NCBI GenBank assembly: GCA_903913345.1
Contig: CAIWLA010000627.1
Span: 1-11,217 of the forward strand
Source of the DNA: an uncultured Magnetococcales bacterium
GTDB lineage: Bacteria > Pseudomonadota > Magnetococcia > Magnetococcales > Magnetaquicoccaceae
DNA length: 11,217 nt
Reading direction: 5' to 3'
How positions within the stretch are numbered: position 1 is the stretch's first letter; each line of letters starts with the position of its first letter. The notes under the pieces were generated by a model that was not told where the DNA came from, ran no database searches, and saw only the letters and a list, made by a program, of their open reading frames with translations. The translations under genes were made by a program, and so were the position numbers. This document shows positions 1 to 5,172 of this stretch, piece after piece.

Positions 1-402
1 CCGGAATCGTCATCCCCCGCACCCGTCATCCCCGATTTGGCCGCTGTCCGTCTGGCAGCCGAACGGGGACATGCCAACGCCCAGCACTACCTGGGTGCCC
101 TGTATGCCTCTGGAACCGGCGGGGTTGCTCAGGACAACCGGGAGGCCGCCTCCTGGTATCTCAAGGCGGCCGAGCAGGGGTTGGCCATTGCCCAGAACAA
201 TCTGGGTTTTCTGTATGCCACCGGCCAGGGGGTAGCCCCGGATTATATCGTCGCCTATATGTGGATCCAGTTGGCCGCCTTGAACAACTATCCAGAGGCC
301 ACCAAAAACCGGCATATTCTGGCCAAACATATGACCCCGGAACAGATCGAGCAGGCAGAACAACGGGTGCGCGCATGGCAGGCGGATCGGGTCAAGGGAT
401 GA
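1..402 (+). CDS. Sel1-repeat protein, C-terminal part (5' end outside window)
   Basis: The reading frame is open from the first base and ends with TGA at 400-402, so about 133 C-terminal residues are visible and the true start lies outside. It carries two clear Sel1-like (TPR-type) repeats. One contains AAERGHANAQHYLGALYASG, and the next begins AAEQGLAIAQNNLGFLYATG. They keep the family's spacing of Ala, Gly, Leu and Tyr and the short G-x-G-V-x-x-D turn. A third degenerate helix pair follows (AYMWIQLAALNNYPEA, then a MTPEQIEQAEQ tail), a common ending for Sel1 proteins. Sel1 repeats form alpha-alpha solenoids that mediate protein-protein contacts; the partner cannot be inferred here. An in-frame TTG at 37 could be called a start, but it falls inside the repeat fold and is unlikely to be real. 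The gene converges on the next gene with only 3 bases between stop codons. Confidence 0.85.
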   Translation, partial: PESSSPAPVIPDLAAVRLAAERGHANAQHYLGALYASGTGGVAQDNREAASWYLKAAEQGLAIAQNNLGFLYATGQGVAPDYIVAYMWIQLAALNNYPEATKNRHILAKHMTPEQIEQAEQRVRAWQADRVKG

Positions 403-405
403 AAA

Positions 406-693
406 TCATCCAAACCGGAATACGAATGGCAAAACAGTCAGCACAATACCCATGGCAATCATGTACGTGACATCCGTCACAAAGTAGGGATATGCCATCA
501 AAAGTCCCCCATAAATCATGGAACTGAGCGGGCCGTTTTTCTTTCCGTGGCGAAAAATGGCCAGGCCAATGATGCCAAAAACCAGGGAAACCGCGAGACC
601 GGCCATGGAAATATCCGTCAGCATGGATGGATCGATGTGACCAGACTGGTTGGCCAGTTCCTGTTGCAGTGTGTCCATCATATTGCCGTTCAT
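406..693 (-). CDS. small three-helix inner-membrane protein
   Basis: A 95-residue protein. The chosen ATG at 693 is preceded by AAGGGAGG at a 7-base distance, which beats the upstream TTG at 714 that has no ribosome binding site of its own. After a polar N-terminus of about 28 residues come three hydrophobic segments: roughly 29-48, 57-75 and 77-92. A conserved-looking FRHGKKNG loop follows the first, and a MAYPYFV motif lies in the second. The pattern helix, (Y/F)xxGKK, helix with YPYF, helix ending PFxxR resembles a small membrane protein family that I recall being annotated, with no real evidence, as 'amino acid transport protein'. I do not assign a function. It lies directly downstream of the ppk2 terminator on the same strand. 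I saw no convincing promoter in the short gap, so it may rely on read-through or on a weak promoter. Confidence 0.75.
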   Translation of the reverse strand: MNGNMMDTLQQELANQSGHIDPSMLTDISMAGLAVSLVFGIIGLAIFRHGKKNGPLSSMIYGGLLMAYPYFVTDVTYMIAMGIVLTVLPFVFRFG

Positions 694-739
694 GAAAATA
701 CCTCCCTTCTCCAATCCACGCCTTTCCTGTCAGGGTACG

Positions 740-766
740 AAAAAGGCCGCCTGGACGGGCGGCCTT
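740..766 (-). terminator. rho-independent terminator of the ppk2 unit
   Basis: A 9-bp perfect stem (AAGGCCGCC at 743-751 with GGCGGCCTT at 758-766) encloses a 6-base loop. Read on the - strand it runs straight into a T run (A's at 740-744 on the + strand). It lies about 125 bases downstream of the ppk2 stop and about 45 bases upstream of the small membrane-protein start, so it should end the serC-helicase-ppk2 transcript. Confidence 0.8.
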
Positions 767-830
767 GGAACCAAAAACTCGAACCGGTTGGAAATCGTGC
801 CGCACATGCCCTCCGGGAGGGGAGACCGAT

Positions 831-859
831 CGTCTGTGGTCGCCGGGCGACCACAGACG
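831..859. repeat. isolated perfect inverted repeat (12-bp stem, 5-base loop)
   Basis: The arm CGTCTGTGGTCG at 831-842 is exactly complementary to CGACCACAGACG at 848-859, around the loop CCGGG. No T run follows on either strand, so it is not a standard terminator. It sits 33 bases beyond the ppk2 stop, between that stop and the real terminator. It could protect the mRNA 3' end, be a REP-like dispersed element, or bind a protein. Its perfect symmetry is seen directly; its role is unknown. Confidence 0.6.
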
Positions 860-891
860 GGAATTCTCCTGGCCCAAAAGGGCAGGGTCGA

Positions 892-1860
892 TCAACCGTG
901 ATACTTGGAGGGCACCCAGGTTTGTTCCTCGATGGGAGGCCGCACATAACCGGAGGACTTTTTCCGGGGGGGCAGCTTGATCGGTTCCTTGGTGGTCAGC
1001 AGATCCTCATAGGGAATCTGGCTCAACAGATGGCTGATGCAGTTGAGACGGGCATGGGTCTTCACGTCCGCATCCACCACATACCAGGGCACCTGTTTGA
1101 TGTCCGTGTAGGCGAACATGGCATCCTTGGCCCGGGAATAATCTTCCCAACGCAGGCGGGATTCCAGATCCATGGGGCTGACCTTCCACTGCTTGGTGGG
1201 ATCCTTGGTGCGGCTGACAAAACGCTTCTCCTGCTCCTCATCGCTCACCGAGAACCAGTACTTGATGAGAATGATACCGGAACGGACCAGCATCCGTTCA
1301 AATTCCGGGCAGGAACGCAAAAATTCCTGATCTTCCGCCTCGGTGCAAAACCCCATCACCCGTTCCACCCCGGCGCGGTTGTACCAGCTCCGGTCACAGA
1401 GAACCATCTCTCCGGCGGCAGGCAAATGGGGGACGTAGCGTTGGAAATACCATTGGGTCTTCTCCCGTTCGGTTGGGGTTCCCAGGGCCATCACCCGGAC
1501 GATACGCGGGCTTAACGGCTCGGTGATGCGCTTGATGACGCCACCCTTGCCAGCGGCATCCCGTCCCTCGAACAGGACAATCACCTTCAATCCCCTGACC
1601 CGGATCCACTCTTGCAGCTTGACCAACTCCACGTGCAGCTTGGACAACTCCTTGAGATAGTCCTCCTCGCTGATTTTGGGGAATTTTTTCCGTTTGCCCG
1701 TCTTTTCATCGACGTGGGCCGGGAATGCCTTGGCCGTCTTGGCCTTTACCTCTTTGGCCTCTTTAGGCTCTTTGGCCTCTTTGGCCTCTTTGGCTTCCTT
1801 AGGCTCCTTGACTTCATGATTGTCCAACTTTTCCGCTTTTACTTCCTCTTGCTCAGTCAT
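892..1860 (-). CDS. ppk2: polyphosphate kinase 2 (PPK2 family)
   Basis: A 322-residue PPK2-family enzyme, which transfers phosphate between polyphosphate and nucleotides in the cytoplasm. The core is unmistakable: Walker A loop EGRDAAGKGG (about residues 98-107), the KRITEPLSPR segment, QWYFQRYVPHLPAAGE, and the Walker B/lid stretch DRSWYNRAGVERVMGF beginning at Asp156. A single domain with these motifs fits the short PPK2 type (class I-like, often polyphosphate-driven phosphorylation of nucleoside diphosphates); the class is my inference. The chosen ATG at 1860 has AAGGAGA 5 bases upstream. An ATG 24 bases further up lacks such a site. Residues about 18-45 are a KEA/KEP repeat followed by Lys/Ala-rich sequence, probably disordered and added to the normal fold. 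It is the last gene of a - strand series after the helicase, 223 bases away, and is followed by a terminator. Confidence 0.95.
   Translation of the reverse strand: MTEQEEVKAEKLDNHEVKEPKEAKEAKEAKEPKEAKEVKAKTAKAFPAHVDEKTGKRKKFPKISEEDYLKELSKLHVELVKLQEWIRVRGLKVIVLFEGRDAAGKGGVIKRITEPLSPRIVRVMALGTPTEREKTQWYFQRYVPHLPAAGEMVLCDRSWYNRAGVERVMGFCTEAEDQEFLRSCPEFERMLVRSGIILIKYWFSVSDEEQEKRFVSRTKDPTKQWKVSPMDLESRLRWEDYSRAKDAMFAYTDIKQVPWYVVDADVKTHARLNCISHLLSQIPYEDLLTTKEPIKLPPRKKSSGYVRPPIEEQTWVPSKYHG
1750..1809 (-). repeat. 9-bp tandem repeats coding the KEA tract of PPK2
   Basis: On the coding strand a 9-base unit close to AAAGAGGCC recurs about six times with small changes (GCC to CCT, GAG to GAA). It encodes Lys-Glu-Ala / Lys-Glu-Pro triplets near the PPK2 N-terminus. 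Each unit is three codons, so gain or loss of copies would keep the frame and change only tail length. The tract is charged and low-complexity, unlike the catalytic domain. Confidence 0.8.
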
Positions 1861-1943
1861 GCGAGTCTCCTTGGCGTGCAACATAAACCATGTATATGAA
1901 AAATGGCACCGCGATGTTTATTCTCTCAATCTTCCTGCTGATG

Positions 1944-2025
1944 GGGGTTTATAGCACCAAACCCCGTTGGTCCGCCAGCAACAGAGAAGAATGGCGGCAT
2001 ATTTTGTCTGGCGGACCCCTTTTTT
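1944..2025 (+). other. nested inverted repeats with T run; possible small RNA 3' part
   Basis: The 223-base gap between the helicase and ppk2 holds two adjacent inverted repeats. The first is GGGGTTT (1944-1950) with AAACCCC (1959-1965), loop 8. The second is GGTCCGCCAG (1969-1978) with CTGGCGGACC (2008-2017), loop 29. The second is followed on the + strand by CC and six T's (2020-2025), the polarity of a + strand terminator, although all flanking genes run on the - strand. The left-arm core CCGCCA (1972-1977) can also pair with TGGCGG at 1992-1997, giving a competing shorter hairpin. A weak + strand promoter-like pair lies upstream (TTGGCG 1871-1876, 16 bases, TATATG 1893-1898). A small RNA of about 120 nt is possible but unproven. 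Alternatively these are structures in the 5' leader of ppk2. Confidence 0.3.
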
Positions 2026-2083
2026 CTGCCCGGAATGGCCAAAAATCCCCTGCCATCCCGGTTCTGACGATCCATAATCGGCA

Positions 2084-3481
2084 TCACCGTTGATACGCCA
2101 CATGTTGCCGACGTTTTTCGCTGGTAAAAATTTCCGCTGTCCCCTCCGAGACCAGTTCATACAGGACGGCCTGTTTGCCGACCTGGGGACGCAAGATGCG
2201 TCCCAACCGTTGCACATGTGCCCGCACCGAACCGCTGCCTGAGACAATAATGCCCACCGCCACATCCGGCACATCCACCCCTTCGTTCAAAACGTGTGAA
2301 TTGACCAAAAAGGGCAAGGTGCCCGCCCGGAAACCATCCAGCATCCTTTTGCGTTCCGATACGCGGGTGTGGTGGGTGATGACCGGCATGAAAAAGGTCT
2401 CCCCAATGGCATAGGCCGTGGCATTGTCATCGGTAAACAGCAACACCCGCTCCCCTTTGTGTCGCCGCAACAGGCTCCAGACCATGCGCAATTTGGCCCT
2501 GGAGGCCCTGGCCAGCCGCTTTTGCATCCGATAGGCCCGGTAGGCGGCCCGTCCCTCCTGCGAGCGATAGCAGACCTGCACAAACTGGCTCCAACCGTTC
2601 GGCTTGCTCAGTTGCACGCCACTGTTGCGTGCAAATTCACGGTATTGGGCATAGGCATTGTCATAGGCGACGCGCTCATCGGGGTCCAGGACGACCGGCA
2701 CCTGTTCCAGACGGTACGGCGCGAGATATTCCCCTTCCAGATCGGCAATTTCGCTGCGATAACACAACGGACCCAGGAGATCATAGAGATCCCCTTCCTG
2801 GCCATCGGTCCGTTCCGGGGTCGCCGTCAGACCCAGTCGGAAGGGGGCAATGCTCATGATGGCCGCCAGGCGGGTGGTGGTCGCGGGCAGATGATGGCAC
2901 TCGTCACAGATCAACAGACCAAACCGATCCCCTATCCGATCCATGCGCAAATAGGCGGAGTCATAGGTGCTGACGGTGATCGGCTCCAACTGGCTGTCTC
3001 CCCCGCCCAGCAGGCCGATGGGTATGGCAAAACTGGCGAGCAATTGTTCATGCCATTGCTGCATCAGGTCCAGGGTGGGAACCAGAATCAGGGCGTCTCT
3101 TTGGGTATGGGCAATCGCCATGCGGGCCACCAGGGTCTTGCCCGATCCGGTGGGCAGCACCACCACCCCCTGCCGCTTGGCCGCCAGCCAGGCGGCAAAG
3201 GCCTGCGCCTGGTGCGGTCGTGGTTGAAACCTCTGCTCCAGTTGGAACAGGCGTGGGCAAAAGCGGCGCGCCTCGTCCTGAAAGGGGGTTTTCAGCCGAT
3301 GCAGGGTCAAGAGGATCGGCCCATACCGCCGGGCTTCGGCACGAAAACAATCCGTGCGATCATCCCAGCGGACCAGGTGGGCCACCGGAGCCAATTGCGC
3401 GCTGGAACCGGTTATGGTTAACGATCCCTGCTCAAACCGGATCCGAATCACCCCATCCGGAGGGGGGGCTGGATTATCCAT
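2084..3481 (-). CDS. XPB/Rad25-like superfamily 2 DNA helicase
   Basis: A 465-residue DEAH-type helicase. After an N-terminal domain of about 85 residues that resembles the damage-recognition-like domain of XPB come motif I PTGSGKT (110-116), motif II DECH (193-196), motif III TAT (219-221), the NEGVDVPD segment (399-406) and motif VI QRLGRILRP (424-432). The LGLTATPER-x-D context matches the place of the XPB RED motif, but the middle Glu is Thr (R224, T225, D226). The Lys/Arg-rich insert between the two RecA lobes (about 270-335) sits where XPB has its thumb. XPB proteins unwind or remodel DNA in repair and transcription; the bacterial role is less settled. The ATG at 3481 overlaps the serC stop by 8 bases and lies just 1 base after a GGAGG. 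An upstream TTG at 3493 or a GTG at 3451 (giving MIRIRFEQG) are alternatives. Confidence 0.88.
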   Translation of the reverse strand: MDNPAPPPDGVIRIRFEQGSLTITGSSAQLAPVAHLVRWDDRTDCFRAEARRYGPILLTLHRLKTPFQDEARRFCPRLFQLEQRFQPRPHQAQAFAAWLAAKRQGVVVLPTGSGKTLVARMAIAHTQRDALILVPTLDLMQQWHEQLLASFAIPIGLLGGGDSQLEPITVSTYDSAYLRMDRIGDRFGLLICDECHHLPATTTRLAAIMSIAPFRLGLTATPERTDGQEGDLYDLLGPLCYRSEIADLEGEYLAPYRLEQVPVVLDPDERVAYDNAYAQYREFARNSGVQLSKPNGWSQFVQVCYRSQEGRAAYRAYRMQKRLARASRAKLRMVWSLLRRHKGERVLLFTDDNATAYAIGETFFMPVITHHTRVSERKRMLDGFRAGTLPFLVNSHVLNEGVDVPDVAVGIIVSGSGSVRAHVQRLGRILRPQVGKQAVLYELVSEGTAEIFTSEKRRQHVAYQR

Positions 3482-4562
3482 GCCTCCGTTCAAAGTCGGC
3501 CATGAAGCCGATCAGGGCATCCACCCCTTCCTCCGGCATCGCATTGTAGAGGGAGGCGCGCATCCCCCCCACGGAACGATGTCCCGCCAGGGTGACCAGA
3601 CCCGCCTGTTTGGCCTCGGCCAGAAAAACCGAATCCAGTTCGGCATTGGCCAGGGTGAACGGGACATTCATCCGCGAGCGGCTCCCCTTTTCGGTGGGAC
3701 ACTGGTAGAAGGCCGACTGGTCGATGGCCGTATAGAGTTTGCCCGCCTTGCGTATGTTGCGCTGCTCCATGGCGACCACGCCCCCCTGATCTTTGGTCCA
3801 TTGCAACACCAACCCCAGGATATAAATGGCATAGGTGGGAGGGGTGTTAAACATGGAACCATTGTCGGCATGAATTTTATAGTCCAGCATCTGCGGCAGA
3901 TCGGTCCGGCGGCCCAGGAGATCCCGGCGCACAATCACCACGGTCACGCCACTGGGTCCCAGATTTTTTTGCGCCCCGGCATACAACAGGCCGTACCGGG
4001 CAATTTTCATGGGTCGGGAGAGGACATTGGAGGAGATATCCGCCACCAGGGGGACGGTTCCCGTCTCTGGCGTATAATCGTACTCCGTCCCAAAAATGGT
4101 ATTGTTGGAGGTGATATGGACGTAGGCCGCCTCTGGATTCAAGGTCAACTCCGCCTGGGTGGGAATGCGGGAATAATTGACCCCTTTCGTGGTCGCAGCC
4201 ACCCGGACCTCCACCCGCTGCTTTTTGGCCTCACCGTGGGCCTTTTCTGACCAACTGCCGGTGATGACATAATCGACGCTCTGTTGGGTCGGATCCGTCA
4301 GCAGGTTCATGGGCACCATGGAAAACTGGAGCGATGCCCCCCCTTGCAGCAACAATACTGCATAATTGTCTGGAATATTCATGAGTTCACGCAACAGGGC
4401 CTCGGCCTTGGTGATGATGGCCATATACGGTTTGGAGCGGTGACTCATCTCCATCACCGACATGCCGCTGTCGCCATACGCCACCATCTCATCCCGCGCC
4501 TGCTCCAGGACCGGCAAGGGCAAGACGCCTGGCCCCGCACTGAAATTATAAACACGTTCCAT
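3474..4562 (-). CDS. serC: phosphoserine aminotransferase SerC
   Basis: A 362-residue class V aminotransferase, the same length as E. coli SerC. It makes 3-phosphoserine from 3-phosphohydroxypyruvate with glutamate in the serine pathway, and the family also acts in vitamin B6 synthesis in some bacteria. Visible landmarks include the N-terminal NFSAGPGVLPLPVLE, substrate-binding His41-Arg42 in MEMSHRS, Trp104, the TSNNTIFG loop (151-158), Asp175 in VADISSN, and the PLP lysine K199 in AGAQKNLGPSG. A C-terminal FRHxxxxxRxxxYN-like segment is present as GHRSVGGMRASLYNAMP. ATG 4562 has AAAGGAGAG upstream at a good distance. The gene is complete. It begins a - strand series with the helicase, whose start overlaps its stop. 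A terminator lies about 65 bases upstream, so serC needs its own promoter; I did not find a convincing one in that short gap. Confidence 0.97.
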   Translation of the reverse strand: MERVYNFSAGPGVLPLPVLEQARDEMVAYGDSGMSVMEMSHRSKPYMAIITKAEALLRELMNIPDNYAVLLLQGGASLQFSMVPMNLLTDPTQQSVDYVITGSWSEKAHGEAKKQRVEVRVAATTKGVNYSRIPTQAELTLNPEAAYVHITSNNTIFGTEYDYTPETGTVPLVADISSNVLSRPMKIARYGLLYAGAQKNLGPSGVTVVIVRRDLLGRRTDLPQMLDYKIHADNGSMFNTPPTYAIYILGLVLQWTKDQGGVVAMEQRNIRKAGKLYTAIDQSAFYQCPTEKGSRSRMNVPFTLANAELDSVFLAEAKQAGLVTLAGHRSVGGMRASLYNAMPEEGVDALIGFMADFERRHG

Positions 4563-4625
4563 GGGTAACGCTCTCCTTTGTTCCGACAGTGAAAACCGAT
4601 GGCCACCTTCATCTTAAGGGAGGCC

Positions 4626-4651
4626 AAAAAAAATCCCCGCCGGAGCGGGGG
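4626..4651 (-). terminator. rho-independent terminator after the small CxxC membrane gene
   Basis: A stem CCCCGC (4635-4640) with GCGGGG (4645-4650) and tetraloop CGGA is followed on the - strand by eight T's (A's at 4626-4633). It lies 35 bases past the stop of the 87-residue membrane protein and insulates it from serC. Confidence 0.88.
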
Positions 4652-4685
4652 TTTCACAAAAAGTGCTGAATCGCTTGCTGGGGCA

Positions 4686-4949
4686 TCAGTTCCGGGGTCT
4701 CTTCCAAAAGAGAATCTTCCCACAATGTTTGCACTTTTTTATGTTTGCAAACAAAAACAGCAACCCGATGCTAAAAAGGAGAGGAACGACGATCCGGCCC
4801 GCAGCGATAATCGGTCCCATCAAGACATCCTGCCTGATGATCTCCCCTGGGTTGTTCAGGATTCCGAACAGCGTGATGCAAACGACAAATAAAACACCAA
4901 TAGTTACAAGAATATGGCTCCGTATTAACGGTTTGGTATTATGATCCAT
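4686..4949 (-). CDS. small two-helix membrane protein with C-terminal CxxC
   Basis: An 87-residue protein that I do not recognise as a named family. The start ATG 4949 has AAGGAGG 5 bases upstream; the open frame reaches further up but without a comparable site. There are two predicted membrane helices, about residues 12-32 and 53-70. A cytoplasmic-looking basic tail carries CKHCGK (73-78), a single CxxC that could bind metal together with a partner or a second copy, or be redox active. The gene is visibly more AT-rich than its neighbours, especially at 4720-4960, which hints at a different origin or weak codon selection. It is transcribed alone: a good promoter lies at 4992-5020 and a strong terminator follows. 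It diverges from comEC with a gap of about 180 bases; no functional link to DNA uptake can be shown. Confidence 0.75.
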   Translation of the reverse strand: MDHNTKPLIRSHILVTIGVLFVVCITLFGILNNPGEIIRQDVLMGPIIAAGRIVVPLLFSIGLLFLFANIKKCKHCGKILFWKRPRN

Positions 4950-4991
4950 ATTGGCCTCCTTGTTCAGGTATGGCCCCCTCAAGCTGATGCC

Positions 4992-5020
4992 ATTATCGGC
5001 CCGTCCGTACTGGTTGGCAA
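4992..5020 (-). promoter_or_regulatory. sigma70-like promoter of the small CxxC membrane gene
   Basis: On the - strand, TTGCCA (+ coordinates 5015-5020) is followed after exactly 17 bases by GATAAT (4992-4997). Each hexamer differs from consensus at one or two positions. Initiation would fall near 4985, leaving a leader of about 36 bases that contains the AAGGAGG ribosome binding site. Confidence 0.6.
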
Positions 5021-5123
5021 GGAAAAAATAGGCGGCGGGGGTTCTGGAGAATTCTTTCCACGACCGAACGGGAGCCATTCTACAATAAAATCGAATGGGT
5101 TACACTGAAAAAACGGGTCGGAG

Positions 5124-5172
5124 ATTCCGGCCATGTCCGAACATCGATTGCCAGGAATTCAGGCCATGTCCG
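5124..5172 (+). repeat. direct repeat that duplicates the comEC start region
   Basis: ATTCCGGCCATGTCCG at 5124-5139 recurs as ATTCAGGCCATGTCCG at 5157-5172, with 15 of 16 bases identical and an offset of 33 bases. Each copy contains an ATG (5133 and 5166) in the comEC frame. Each is preceded by a purine-rich stretch (GGAG and AGGA) about 9 bases before the ATG. Confidence 0.75.

Noticed and set aside
547..1515. A 322-codon + strand open frame across the ppk2 3' half and downstream gap
   Set aside because: It runs opposite the conserved PPK2 core and through a terminator and a perfect hairpin. It has no ribosome binding site and no recognisable domain.
1890..2093. A 67-codon + strand open frame in the helicase-ppk2 gap with a hydrophobic N-terminus
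   Set aside because: It has no ribosome binding site, runs through both inverted repeats and the T run, and ends inside the helicase 3' end.
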